Assembly (NCBI RefSeq): GCF_001620055.1
Contig: NZ_LQGY01000065.1
Location: 1-64,000 of the forward strand
Direction of reading: 5' to 3'
DNA length: 64,000 nt
Source of the DNA: Agromyces sp. NDB4Y10
Lineage (GTDB): Bacteria; Actinomycetota; Actinomycetes; Actinomycetales; Microbacteriaceae
Shown: positions 17,725 through 27,402 of the stretch, in pieces
How the letters are laid out: each line of letters starts with the position of its first letter
How positions within the stretch are numbered: position 1 is the first letter of the stretch
Position numbers and translations under genes: made by a program
The notes under the pieces: generated by a model
What the model saw: only the letters and a program-made list of their open reading frames with translations
Database searches by the model: none
What the model was told of the DNA's origin: nothing

Positions 17725-18864
17725 ATGCTCCGCTTCGAAGAGCCCGCACCCGAGGTCGACATGCCGGCCCAGATCGACGCGTTCTGGGCCAGCGGGTGGG
17801 GGGTCATCCTCACCAACGTCATCACGGTCGTGGCGATCGTCGTCATCGCGCTCGTGATCCGCTGGCTCCTGCACTTCGCGATCCGCCGCACGGTCAACCG
17901 GATCGTCTCGGGCGTGAAGCGCAAGCAGGACGTCGAGGACACGCAGGCGCTCAACGCGTCGCCGCTGGCCGCCGTGCGGCTCGTGCAGCGCACGCGGACG
18001 CTCGGGTCGGTCCTCACCAACTTCGTCAACATCACGCTGTTCATCGTCGTGGTGCTCGCCGTCGTGCAGGTGCTCGTGCCCGACATCCTCGGCTCGTTCA
18101 CGCTCCTGTCCGCGGCGATCGGCGCCGGCCTCGGCTTCGGCGCGCAGAACATCGTCAAGGACGCGCTCAACGGCTTCTTCATGGTGATCGAGGATCAGCT
18201 GGGCGTCGGCGACATCGTCGACCTCGGGCACGCGACCGGCATCGTCGAGGACGTCCGGATCCGGGTCACCTCCGTGCGCGACGTCAACGGCACGCTCTGG
18301 TTCGTGCGCAACGGCGAGATCAACCGCGTGGGCAACATGTCGCAGGGCTGGGCCCGCGTCATCGTCGACCTCGCGGTGCCGTACGAGGCCGACGTCGAGG
18401 AGGTGGAGGCGGCCCTGCTGAAGGCCGCCACGGGCATGGCGCAGTCGGGCAAGTGGCGCTCGCGCATCCTCGAGAAGCCGGAGGTGTGGGGTCTGGAGTC
18501 GATCTCGGCCGACGCCATGGTCATCCGCGTCGTCATGAAGGCGCGGACCTCGTCGAAGGACGACGTCGCCCGCGAACTGCGCATGCGGCTGAAGCGCGCG
18601 CTCGACGACCTCGGCCTCAAGCTACCGAGCCTGTCGAGCGTGATCCTCACGGGCTTCGACGGCGTCACCCGCGTCAAGGGCGCGAAGCCGCCGAAGACCG
18701 CACCGAGCCCGGTGGTGCCGGCCACAGACCGGCGCGGCCTGCGCACCAAGCGCGCCGTCGACTCGATCACCGGCGCGGGCAGCGTGCCGCCGACGGATGC
18801 CGCCCCCGGGGCGAGCCCCGAACCGCCCGCCGGCCCGCAGACCCCTCCGAAGGACGCCCCATGA
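17725..18864 (+). CDS. MscS-family mechanosensitive ion channel
   Basis: A 379-residue small-conductance mechanosensitive channel, expected to release solutes on hypo-osmotic shock. Membrane helices lie at about 25-55, 92-115 and 118-150. The third is the Gly/Ala-rich pore helix ending in AAIGAGLGFGAQNIVKDALNGFFMVIEDQLGVGDIVDLG, the MscS signature. A beta-rich cytoplasmic domain follows (about 150-330), then a Pro/Ala-rich tail of about 60 residues containing a GGATGCC motif. Its stop overlaps the globin ATG (ATGA), coupling the two. The ATG at 17725 is chosen over upstream in-frame GTGs because a TAGACT -10 lies just before it. Confidence 0.93.
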   Translation: MLRFEEPAPEVDMPAQIDAFWASGWGVILTNVITVVAIVVIALVIRWLLHFAIRRTVNRIVSGVKRKQDVEDTQALNASPLAAVRLVQRTRTLGSVLTNFVNITLFIVVVLAVVQVLVPDILGSFTLLSAAIGAGLGFGAQNIVKDALNGFFMVIEDQLGVGDIVDLGHATGIVEDVRIRVTSVRDVNGTLWFVRNGEINRVGNMSQGWARVIVDLAVPYEADVEEVEAALLKAATGMAQSGKWRSRILEKPEVWGLESISADAMVIRVVMKARTSSKDDVARELRMRLKRALDDLGLKLPSLSSVILTGFDGVTRVKGAKPPKTAPSPVVPATDRRGLRTKRAVDSITGAGSVPPTDAAPGASPEPPAGPQTPPKDAP

Positions 18865-19250
18865 CCCTGCCCTCCCCCAGCTTCTACGAGCAGGTCGGCG
18901 GACGCCCGACCTTCGAGCGGCTCGTGCACGAGTTCTACCGGGGCGTCGCGGACGATCCCGTGCTGAAGCCGATGTACCCCGAGGAGGACCTCGGTCCCGC
19001 CGAGGAGCGGCTCCTGATGTTCCTGGAGCAGTACTGGGGCGGTCCGACGACGTACAGCGAGCAGCGCGGCCACCCGCGGCTGCGCATGCGCCACCTGCCG
19101 TTCAAGGTCAACCCCGACGCCCGCGACCGCTGGCTCGCGCACATGCGCGCCGCGGTCGACACGCTCGACCTGCCGCCGGTCGCCGAGGCGACCCTGTGGG
19201 ACTATCTGCAGCGGGCGGCGTTCGCGATGGTGAACACCTTCGAGGAGTGA
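18861..19250 (+). CDS. glbO: Group II truncated haemoglobin (trHbO)
   Basis: A 129-residue two-over-two truncated globin, 'O' type. Visible positions: helix B FYRGVADDPVLKPMY with the B10 aromatic, a Tyr/Trp pair in EQYWGGP, the proximal His in RMRHLPFKV and the group II Trp (G8) in RDRWLAHM. The family binds O2/NO/peroxide and associates with membranes or respiratory components in mycobacteria (GlbO, Rv2470). Its ATG overlaps the mscS stop, so it should be translated together with the channel, an arrangement that is not obvious from either function. Confidence 0.95.
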   Translation: MTLPSPSFYEQVGGRPTFERLVHEFYRGVADDPVLKPMYPEEDLGPAEERLLMFLEQYWGGPTTYSEQRGHPRLRMRHLPFKVNPDARDRWLAHMRAAVDTLDLPPVAEATLWDYLQRAAFAMVNTFEE

Positions 19251-19342
19251 CGCCGGCGCGCCCGTCGGCGCTCCGCGACCCCGTCCGCCCCGTCCGCCCC
19301 ACCCGCCGCACCCGATCCGCCAGCCGAGACGAAGGAGTCCGC

Positions 19343-21010
19343 GTGGCCGAGCAGCACCGCATTCGCACCGAGTACGACGCCGTCATCGTGGGAGCGGGCC
19401 TCGCCGGCCTGGTCGCCGCCGCCGAGCTCGTCGACGCCGGCCGGCACGTCGTCATCATCGACCAGGAACCGGAGTCGAACCTCGGCGCGCAGGCCTGGTG
19501 GTCGTTCGGCGGGCTGTTCCTCATCGACTCCCCCGAGCAGCGACGGCTCGGCGTGCGCGACTCGCTCGAGCTCGCCCGCGAGGACTGGCTCGGATCCGCC
19601 GCGTTCGATCGCCCCGAGGACGAATGGGGGCGGCGGTGGGCCGAGGCGTACCTCGACTTCGCCGCGGGCGAGAAGCGCGCGTGGCTGCGCGAGCGCGGGC
19701 TCCGGTTCTTCCCCGTGGTGGGGTGGGCCGAGCGCGGCGCGGGCGTCGCGGTCGGGCACGGCAACTCCGTGCCGCGCTTCCACATCACCTGGGGCACGGG
19801 ACCCGGGGTCGTCGCGCCGTTCGCGGCGAAGGTGCGGGCCGGTGAGGCCGCCGGTCTCGTGACCTTCCGCTTCCGCCATCGGGTCGACGAGCTCCTCGTC
19901 GACGGCGGCGCGGTGGTCGGCGTGCGCGGCGCGACACTCGCGCCGGACGACGGCCCGCGCGGCACCTCCACCAACCGCGACGTCGTGGGCGACTTCGAGT
20001 TCCGGGCGCCCGCCGTCGTGGTCGCCTCCGGCGGAATCGGCGGGAACCACGACCTGGTGCGCGCCGCCTGGCCGGAGCGGCTCGGTCGCCCGCCCTCGAA
20101 CCTGCTGTCGGGCGTGCCGGCGCACGTGGACGGACGCATGCTCGCGATCACCGCGGCATCCGGCGCTCGGCTCGTCAACGGGGATCGGATGTGGCACTAC
20201 ACCGAGGGCATCGAGAACCACGATCCCGTCTGGCCACGCCACGGCATCCGGATCCTCCCCGGCCCCTCGTCGCTCTGGCTCGACGCCACCGGGCGCCGGC
20301 TGCCCCCGCCGTTGTTCCCCGGATTCGACACGCTCGGGACGCTCGGCCACCTCGCGCGCGAGGGCCACGGCCACTCGTGGTTCGTCCTCACGCAGCGGAT
20401 CATCGAGAAGGAGTTCGCACTGTCCGGCAGCGAGCAGAACCCCGACCTCACCGGCAAGGACCTGCGCCTCCTCGCCGAGCGGCTCGGGCCCGGCGCTCCC
20501 GGCCCGGTCGAGCGGTTCAAGGAGCGCGGCGCCGACTTCGTCGTGGCCGACTCGCTCGCCGAACTGCTCGACGGCATGCGCCGACTCGACCCGGACGGGC
20601 TGCTCGACCCCGCCCGCGTCGAGCAGGAGGTCGTCGCGCGCGACCGCGAGGTCGATCACGAGTTCTCGAAGGACCTCCAGCTCACCGCCGTGCGCGGTGC
20701 GCGCCGGTACCGGGGCGACCGGCTGGTCCGCGTGGCCGCGCCGCACCGGATCCTCGACCCGGCCGCGGGACCGCTCATCGCCGTGAAGCTGCACATCCTC
20801 ACCCGCAAGAGCCTCGGCGGCATCCAGACGGACCTGTCCTCGCGTGCGCTCGACGCCGACGGCGTCCCCGTGCCCGGCCTCTACGCCGCAGGCGAGGCCG
20901 CCGGCTTCGGCGGGGGCGGCATGCACGGCTACCGGGCGCTCGAGGGCACGTTCCTCGGCGGCTGCCTGTTCACCGGACGCGCCGCTGGACGTGCGATCGC
21001 CGCGGGCTGA
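19343..21010 (+). CDS. FAD-dependent dehydrogenase/ketosteroid-dehydrogenase-like flavoprotein
   Basis: A 555-residue FAD-binding-2 family oxidoreductase. The Rossmann dinucleotide fold is at the N-terminus (DAVIVGAGLAGLVAAAELVDAG, then an acidic strand end in VVIIDQE). APAVVVASGGIGG is the second FAD segment. The C-terminus has PGLYAAGEAAGFGGGGMHGYRALEGTFLGGCLFTGRAAG, typical of fumarate-reductase/ketosteroid-dehydrogenase-like enzymes. The substrate is unknown. The start GTG at 19343 follows GAAGGAG, a clear ribosome site; the 92-bp gap after glbO shows no strong promoter, so read-through is likely. Confidence 0.9.
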   Translation: MAEQHRIRTEYDAVIVGAGLAGLVAAAELVDAGRHVVIIDQEPESNLGAQAWWSFGGLFLIDSPEQRRLGVRDSLELAREDWLGSAAFDRPEDEWGRRWAEAYLDFAAGEKRAWLRERGLRFFPVVGWAERGAGVAVGHGNSVPRFHITWGTGPGVVAPFAAKVRAGEAAGLVTFRFRHRVDELLVDGGAVVGVRGATLAPDDGPRGTSTNRDVVGDFEFRAPAVVVASGGIGGNHDLVRAAWPERLGRPPSNLLSGVPAHVDGRMLAITAASGARLVNGDRMWHYTEGIENHDPVWPRHGIRILPGPSSLWLDATGRRLPPPLFPGFDTLGTLGHLAREGHGHSWFVLTQRIIEKEFALSGSEQNPDLTGKDLRLLAERLGPGAPGPVERFKERGADFVVADSLAELLDGMRRLDPDGLLDPARVEQEVVARDREVDHEFSKDLQLTAVRGARRYRGDRLVRVAAPHRILDPAAGPLIAVKLHILTRKSLGGIQTDLSSRALDADGVPVPGLYAAGEAAGFGGGGMHGYRALEGTFLGGCLFTGRAAGRAIAAG

Positions 21011-21048
21011 CCGTCACGGCCACCCGGCCACGAGCGCGGGCACCCGGA

Positions 21049-21735
21049 CTAGGCCTTGAGCGTCCAGGCCTTCCGCCGGACGAGGACGTGACCGCGTCGC
21101 GAGCTGAGCCGGGTCCAGGGTCCGGTCTCGAACACCGAGATCGGGTCGTCGCCCAGGAACCCGAGGCTGAACGCCGCGAACGCCGCGCCGGCCGGCACGT
21201 ACTCGAGCCCGTCGATGCCGCGACCCCACACCTCGGAGCGGACACGCTGCACGAGCTGCTCGCCGGTGCCCTCGGGGATCGCCTTGGCGATCTCGTCGAT
21301 GCCCGCACGGGCGGCGCGCTCGAGCGTCGCGGCATCCGTCTCGCCCAGGGGACGCCAGCCGCCCCGCGGCGGCGAGATGCCCGCCCACGTGACCGTGTTC
21401 ACCTCGGGCGGCCGCGTCATGGTCACCGGTCGCGGATCGCCGCCGTCGTCGTCGCCGAGCTCGCCGCGCGCGCGCACGATGCGGTCGACGACCGACCGCA
21501 TCGGCACCACGATGTCGAAGTCGTCGGTCTCGAAGAGCTGGAAGGTGCGCAGGCCCAGGACCGTCGGGCTCTCGTCGAGGATGCCGCGCGGATAGAGGAT
21601 CGCCGTGTAGACGGCGAGGATGTCGTTCCCCGCGACCAGGCGCACCGCACCGTCCTCGACCCGCGACGCTCGCTGCAGGTAGGTGTGGAGGTCGCCGAGC
21701 GACAGGCTGTCGGCGAGCGTGAGTTGCTGGACCAT
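21049..21735 (-). CDS. Conserved hypothetical protein
   Basis: A 228-residue soluble protein without signal peptide or membrane segments. It is rich in acidic and hydrophobic segments such as SLSLGDLHTYLQRASRVEDGAVRLVAGNDILAVYTAILYPRG. A central loop is DDDGGDPRPV, and the C-terminal half has GAAFAAFSLGFLGDDPISVFETGPWTRL. I do not recognise a characterised family; orthologues appear to be actinobacterial conserved hypotheticals. The ATG at 21735 lies 9 nt after TAGTCT on the minus strand. That hexamer overlaps a TAGACT facing tesB, so one site may serve both directions. Confidence 0.8.
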   Translation of the reverse strand: MVQQLTLADSLSLGDLHTYLQRASRVEDGAVRLVAGNDILAVYTAILYPRGILDESPTVLGLRTFQLFETDDFDIVVPMRSVVDRIVRARGELGDDDGGDPRPVTMTRPPEVNTVTWAGISPPRGGWRPLGETDAATLERAARAGIDEIAKAIPEGTGEQLVQRVRSEVWGRGIDGLEYVPAGAAFAAFSLGFLGDDPISVFETGPWTRLSSRRGHVLVRRKAWTLKA

Positions 21736-21743
21736 GGCCTGTC

Positions 21744-21750
21744 TAGACTA
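21744..21750. promoter_or_regulatory. Bidirectional -10 candidate TAGACTA
   Basis: The plus strand reads TAGACT (21744-21749) towards tesB and the minus strand reads TAGTCT (21750-21745) towards the 21735 gene. The tesB transcript would have an 80-nt leader with a GGAGGAACG ribosome site before its ATG. Confidence 0.4.
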
Positions 21751-21830
21751 CCGAGAGAGCGCCGCGGCCCCCGCCGCCGGGCGCCCGCCGGCGGGCGGTT
21801 CGGCGGCCGACCGACCCACACGGAGGAACG

Positions 21831-22712
21831 ATGAACGGTCCCATCGACGGCCTGCTGAGCACCCTGCGCCTCACCGACACGGGCGCGCGCACCCACGAGG
21901 ACATCTTCACGGGCCCCTCGCAGTGGATGCCGCTCGGCCGGGTCTTCGGCGGCCAGGTGCTCGCGCAGTCGATCACGGCGGCGACCCACACCGTGCCCGA
22001 CGACCGGTCGATCCACTCCATGCACGGGTACTTCCTGCGCCCGGGCGACGTGCAGCACCCGATCACGTTCGCGGTCGATCGCATCCACGACGGCCGCTCG
22101 TTCTCGACGCGCCGCACGCAGGCCTTCCAGCACGGCGAGCCGATCCTCTCCCTCATCGCCTCCTTCCAGACGCACGACGACGGCCTCGAGCACCAGATGG
22201 AGATGCCCGACGACCTCCCCGACCCCGACGGGCTCCCCTCGACGGCCGACGTGCTCGGCCACCTCGAGCACGACGTGGCGCGCTACTGGTCGAGCGAGCG
22301 CGCCTTCGACGTCCGGCACATCCCCTCGCCCGTGTACCTGAAGGTCGACGGCGAGCGGATGCCGCGGCAGGCCGTCTGGATGAAGGCCTTCGGCCGGCTG
22401 CCCGACGATCCCCGCCAGCATCGCGCGGCTCTCGCCTACGCGAGCGACTACTCGATCCTCGAGCCCGTGCTGCGCGCCCACGGCATCGCCTGGGCGACGC
22501 CCGGACTCAAGGTGGCAAGCCTCGACCACGCGATGTGGTGGCATCGCGACGCGCGGGTCGACGACTGGCTGCTGTACACGATGGAGTCGCCGTCCGCGAG
22601 CGGCGGGCGGGGGCTCTCCCTGGGCCGGATCTACACGCGCGACGGCGTGCTGGTCGCGAGCGTCGCCCAGGAGGGCATGGTCCGCGTCCCGGACCCCGCC
22701 GCGTTCGACTGA
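21831..22712 (+). CDS. tesB: Acyl-CoA thioesterase II
   Basis: A 293-residue double-hotdog acyl-CoA thioesterase that hydrolyses medium- and long-chain acyl-CoA. Family segments visible: GRVFGGQVLAQSITAA in the first hotdog with the HGYFLRPGD strand, RTQAFQHGEPI, and in the second hotdog YASDYSILEPVLRAHG, the catalytic-Asp region SLDHAMWWHRDARVDDWLLY, and GRIYTRDGVLVASVAQEGMVR with the Gln. The ATG at 21831 is preceded by GGAGGAACG. Confidence 0.95.
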   Translation: MNGPIDGLLSTLRLTDTGARTHEDIFTGPSQWMPLGRVFGGQVLAQSITAATHTVPDDRSIHSMHGYFLRPGDVQHPITFAVDRIHDGRSFSTRRTQAFQHGEPILSLIASFQTHDDGLEHQMEMPDDLPDPDGLPSTADVLGHLEHDVARYWSSERAFDVRHIPSPVYLKVDGERMPRQAVWMKAFGRLPDDPRQHRAALAYASDYSILEPVLRAHGIAWATPGLKVASLDHAMWWHRDARVDDWLLYTMESPSASGGRGLSLGRIYTRDGVLVASVAQEGMVRVPDPAAFD

Positions 22713-22828
22713 CCCCCGACCCCAAGCCGGTTTGCTGGGCGAACGCCGGGTGATCCGGCCACGCGGCGGCCGGGTGTCGCAGAATGGCACCACCGCCGCG
22801 ATCGCGGCCGACCGAGGGAGGCACCGGA

Positions 22829-23290
22829 ATGGACGACGCTCGTGAACTCTCCCGCCGCACCGCCATCGCGCTCGGCGGCACCGGCGCCATCGGCGGGGCG
22901 TTGATCCTCGCCGGGTGCGCGGCCGCCGACGACGGGGCGAGCGGCGGCTCCGGCGGCGGTGCGACGACCGCGCCCTCGACCGGGGCAGCGGATGCCGCGG
23001 GCGAGGAGGTCGCCGCCCTCGCCGACATCCCGGTCGGCGGCAGCATCGATGCGACGATCGGCGGCGAGCCGGTCCTGCTCGCCCAACCGACCGCCGGCGA
23101 GGTCGTGGCCTACAGCGCGATCTGCACCCACCAGGGCTGCGTGGTCGCTGCGGCGGGCTCGAAGTTCGAATGCCCGTGCCACGGGTCCATCTTCGACGCG
23201 GCGACGGGCGACGTGGAGGTCGGCCCGGCGCTCCAGCCCCTCGAATCCGTCGCCGTGACGGTCGAGGGCGATCGCGTCATCGCAGGCTGA
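22829..23290 (+). CDS. Rieske [2Fe-2S] lipoprotein
   Basis: A 153-residue secreted Rieske protein. The N-terminus has twin arginines (LSRRTAIALGG) and a hydrophobic stretch ending in the lipobox LAGC, so it is probably Tat-exported and lipid-anchored. A Gly/Ala/Thr linker follows. The cluster ligands are in CTHQGC and CPCHGS; the two extra Cys can form the Rieske disulfide. It is shorter than QcrA and lacks its membrane helices, so it is not the bc1 subunit. The ATG at 22829 has GGGAGG upstream. The DUF2231 gene begins 5 bp after its stop, suggesting a small extracytoplasmic electron-transfer pair. Confidence 0.93.
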   Translation: MDDARELSRRTAIALGGTGAIGGALILAGCAAADDGASGGSGGGATTAPSTGAADAAGEEVAALADIPVGGSIDATIGGEPVLLAQPTAGEVVAYSAICTHQGCVVAAAGSKFECPCHGSIFDAATGDVEVGPALQPLESVAVTVEGDRVIAG

Positions 23291-23295
23291 GCGCC

Positions 23296-23853
23296 ATGAT
23301 CGACTACCAGGTCGCCGGCCTGCCGCTGCACGTGCTCGTGGTGCATGCGGTCGTGGTGGGCGTGCCGCTGCTCGCGGCGACGCTCGTGGTGCTCGCCGCC
23401 TGGCCGGCCGGCCGGCGCGTGCTGTGGCTGCCGACGCTGATCGGCGGGCTGGTCCTCCTGGGCGTCACGTTCCTCGCGGTCGAGGCGGGGAAGTGGCTCG
23501 AGGAGCGCGTGCCGCCCGCGCCGCTGATCGAGGCGCACACGGCGCAGGGTGAGGACATGATCCCGTGGACGATCGCGCTCGTCGTGGTCGCCGCGCTCAT
23601 CGCCGCGCTCGCGATCGTGGAGCGCCGGCAGCGCCGCGCCGGGACCGACCCCGGCCCGGATGTCGCGGCGACGCGGAGCCCGGCCACGGCGGAGCGGCGT
23701 CGCTCTCCCGCGCGCGTGGCGATCGCGGTGCTCCTCGTGGTCGCCGCGGTGGGCGTCGGGGCCGGGGCGACGTGGACCGTCATCCGCATCGGCGAGTCCG
23801 GCAGCCGCGCGGTCTGGGAGGGTTCGTTCAGCGAGGAGCCGCTCGGGCGCTGA
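23296..23853 (+). CDS. DUF2231-like membrane protein
   Basis: About 185 residues with four hydrophobic helices (about 10-40, 44-62, 86-106, 143-165). His residues sit near the first helix (LPLHVLVVHAVVVG) and in the loop LIEAHTAQGEDMI, the positions at which DUF2231 proteins keep His, possibly for haem. Between helices 3 and 4 is an Arg/Pro-rich cytoplasmic loop. The C-terminal segment after the last helix (SGSRAVWEGSFSEEP) would face outside. It is paired with the Rieske lipoprotein gene. Function is unknown; electron transfer is inference. Its stop abuts that of the convergent thioesterase gene. Confidence 0.8.
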   Translation: MIDYQVAGLPLHVLVVHAVVVGVPLLAATLVVLAAWPAGRRVLWLPTLIGGLVLLGVTFLAVEAGKWLEERVPPAPLIEAHTAQGEDMIPWTIALVVVAALIAALAIVERRQRRAGTDPGPDVAATRSPATAERRRSPARVAIAVLLVVAAVGVGAGATWTVIRIGESGSRAVWEGSFSEEPLGR

Positions 23854-24333
23854 TCAGCGTCGGCGGAACTCGATCGGCTCGCCGAGGTACGGTTCCCACG
23901 CCTCGCGCTCGGCGTCCGTCATCCGGCGCGGACGCTCGGTGGACGCGTCGACGAGGACGATGGTCGTGACCGCGCGCGTGTACAGCGTGCGCGGCTCGAC
24001 GCCGGCCGGCGAGTGCACCTCGTAGCAGACGTCGAGGCTCGCGCCGCCCATGTGGCCGATCCACAGCTCGATGTCGAGCGGCAGCCGCTGGTACGGGATC
24101 GGCGCGAGGTACTCGACCTCCTGCCGCGCGATGAGCGTGATCGTCGCCGACCCCGGGGTCGCGTCGAGCACGGCGGTGGAGGCGCCCACGGCATGCTCCG
24201 CCGTCCCGTCCTCGTTCACCCAGAACGCCTGGATGCGAGCCTCCTCGAGGAGGCTCAGCATCCTGGCGTTGTTGACGTGCCCGTACGCGTCGAGGTCGCT
24301 CCACCGCAGCGGAGTCGGCACGTGCAGGCGCAC
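23854..24333 (-). CDS. Hotdog-fold acyl-CoA thioesterase (YbgC/4HBT-like)
   Basis: A 159-residue single-hotdog protein. The signature LRWSDLDAYGHVNNARMLSLLEEARI contains the catalytic Asp and His-Val-Asn-Asn of the 4-hydroxybenzoyl-CoA/YbgC thioesterase family. It should hydrolyse a short or medium acyl-CoA in the cytosol. The GTG at 24333 lies 1 bp after the ettA stop, so it is co-expressed with ettA. M. tuberculosis Rv2475c occupies the equivalent place near the ABC-F gene Rv2477c. Confidence 0.93.
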   Translation of the reverse strand: MRLHVPTPLRWSDLDAYGHVNNARMLSLLEEARIQAFWVNEDGTAEHAVGASTAVLDATPGSATITLIARQEVEYLAPIPYQRLPLDIELWIGHMGGASLDVCYEVHSPAGVEPRTLYTRAVTTIVLVDASTERPRRMTDAEREAWEPYLGEPIEFRRR

Positions 24334-24334
24334 G

Positions 24335-26017
<1,683 letters not shown>

Positions 26018-26022
26018 GTCGC

Positions 26023-26520
26023 CTACCAGTCTATGGGGCGTGTGTCGCCGATCAGGCAGCCGCCGGTGCCGAGCGCCGGCCGGACGGCGCTCTGGTAGCC
26101 GCCCGACTTCGGACCGTACTGCCCGATCAGGCAGTCGGGACCGAAGCCGACGGCGAACTGGATCGAGTCGGCCGGTTCGCCGAGCGTGGTGGTGTCGTCG
26201 GTGACCTGCATCGCGGCGCGGTCGAACCCGGCCGCCACGAGCGCGTCGATGAAGGCGCGACCGCCGGCGCCGGGGTCGGCCGAGATCACCGCCCGGTTCA
26301 CGGTGTCGAAGAACGTGAGGTTCTCCGCCGCCGACAACTCCGGCCGGAGCACGAGGTCGACGTTCTCGGGCGGCGCGATGGTGCTCGGCACCGGGCGCGG
26401 CGTCCGGGTCGGCTCGGCGGTGGCGACCGCGGCCGGTTCGGATGCCGTGCACCCGGTCAGGCCGAGCGCCGCCGCGCAGACGAGTCCGACGATGACCGCA
26501 CCCGTCTTCCGCCGACCCAT
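26023..26520 (-). CDS. Small secreted lipoprotein of unknown function
   Basis: A 165-residue protein with an N-terminal signal (MGRRKTGAVIVGLVCAAALGL) ending in the lipobox LTGC, so lipid-anchored outside the membrane. After a Pro/Thr-rich linker the mature domain has LSAAENLTFFDTVNRAVISADPGAGGRAFIDALVAAGFDRAAMQVTDD. Two later Cys (FGPDCLIGQYG and GTGGCLIGDTR) in matching CLIG contexts may form a disulfide. It resembles short lipoproteins of the DUF6993 type in Microbacteriaceae; that match is from memory. It lies 5 bp upstream of ettA in the same direction. TAGACT about 35 nt upstream is a plausible -10, with GAGGGG as ribosome site. Confidence 0.82.
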   Translation of the reverse strand: MGRRKTGAVIVGLVCAAALGLTGCTASEPAAVATAEPTRTPRPVPSTIAPPENVDLVLRPELSAAENLTFFDTVNRAVISADPGAGGRAFIDALVAAGFDRAAMQVTDDTTTLGEPADSIQFAVGFGPDCLIGQYGPKSGGYQSAVRPALGTGGCLIGDTRPIDW

Positions 26521-26630
26521 CGCACCCCTCGTCCGCCCGCCTCGATCGCAGAGCCGAGTCTATGTCGGTGGTTCGGAGATCGGCTGAAGGGGTCGCACGT
26601 CGGCGCGGCCGAGCGGCTGGGCCGGCCGGA

Positions 26631-27224
26631 TCAGCCGGCCGCGCCCACCGCCGCGGACTCCGGCTCCTCGAGGGCGCCGTCCTCCGCGGCGTCGTCAGCG
26701 ACGGACGCCGTCGGCCGACCCTCGACGTCCGGTTCGGACCGAGGGACGACCCGGTCTCCCGTGCTGTCGGGCCAGCCCGGAGTCGCCCCCGGACGGGCCC
26801 ACGCATCGGCGGGCGTCGACGGCGACGTCTCGTGGACCGCCGGCGATGCGGCCTCCGCGGACCGTCCGGCCGCCGTCCGAGTCACCGTCGTGCGACCCCA
26901 CGACAGGTCGTGCCCGATGGATTCCGCATCGATCTCGACCGCGGTGCCGGTCTTCTCGCCCGTCTCCCACGGCCGCACCCGCAGCCGGCCATGGACGATC
27001 ACGCGGTCGCCCTTCGAGACCGAGGCGGCGGCGTTGACGGCGAGCTGGCGGAACGCGCCCACCGAGTACCAGTTGGTCTCGCCGTCCGCCCATTCGCCCT
27101 TGGCCCGGTCGAAGTACCGGCGGGTGGAGGCCAACCGGAAGTTGGTGATCGCCAGTCCGGCGTCGGTGACGTTGTGTCGCGGATCGTTGCCCACGAACCC
27201 GGTCACGGTGACGAGGTCGGTCAT
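26631..27224 (-). CDS. ssb: Single-stranded DNA-binding protein, SsbB-like paralogue
   Basis: A 197-residue SSB. The OB fold covers about 1-110 (LVTVTGFVGNDPRHNVTDAGLAITNFRLAST, NWYSVGAFRQLAVNAAASVSKGDRVIVHGRL). The Ala/Ser/Pro-rich tail lacks the acidic DDDxPF tip needed to recruit SSB-interacting proteins and ends EEPESAAVGAAG. This matches the second SSB (SsbB) of actinobacteria; M. tuberculosis Rv2478c also sits next to the EttA-type gene. The housekeeping SSB near rpsF/rpsR must be elsewhere. The ATG at 27224 is preceded by AAGGAG. The 110 bp to the next gene holds that gene's promoter only. Confidence 0.93.
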   Translation of the reverse strand: MTDLVTVTGFVGNDPRHNVTDAGLAITNFRLASTRRYFDRAKGEWADGETNWYSVGAFRQLAVNAAASVSKGDRVIVHGRLRVRPWETGEKTGTAVEIDAESIGHDLSWGRTTVTRTAAGRSAEAASPAVHETSPSTPADAWARPGATPGWPDSTGDRVVPRSEPDVEGRPTASVADDAAEDGALEEPESAAVGAAG

Positions 27225-27267
27225 GTCGGTGCTCCTTGCGGTCGACGCCGCCGCGGATCGGCGGCTC

Positions 27268-27310
27268 GCGGCATCCGGGGCCCTCGTGCCGGAACGACCC
27301 CGGATGCCGC
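27268..27310 (-). terminator. 13-bp perfect hairpin built from inverted GGATGCC motifs
   Basis: GCGGCATCCGGGG (27268-27280) and CCCCGGATGCCGC (27298-27310) are perfect complements around a 17-nt loop. It lies in the 178-bp gap downstream of msrA and upstream of ssb (both minus strand), where a terminator is expected. Each arm contains one copy of the genome-wide word GGATGCC. No T-tract follows. Apart from the ssb ribosome site I see nothing else in this gap. Confidence 0.65.
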
Positions 27311-27402
27311 TGACGACAGCGTGCCGCGCGCGGCGCGCCATCCGTCGGCCGTCGTCGCGAAGGGTGCAGACGCGGCGCGAGTACCGGGCTGGGGAGGAGC
27401 GG

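Noticed and set aside
12388-18231. Open frame of about 1947 codons on the minus strand opposite both pepN genes and mscS
   Set aside because: Low-complexity Arg/Val/Glu/Leu/Gly/His composition typical of the antisense frame of GC-rich genes; the plus strand has clear enzymes.
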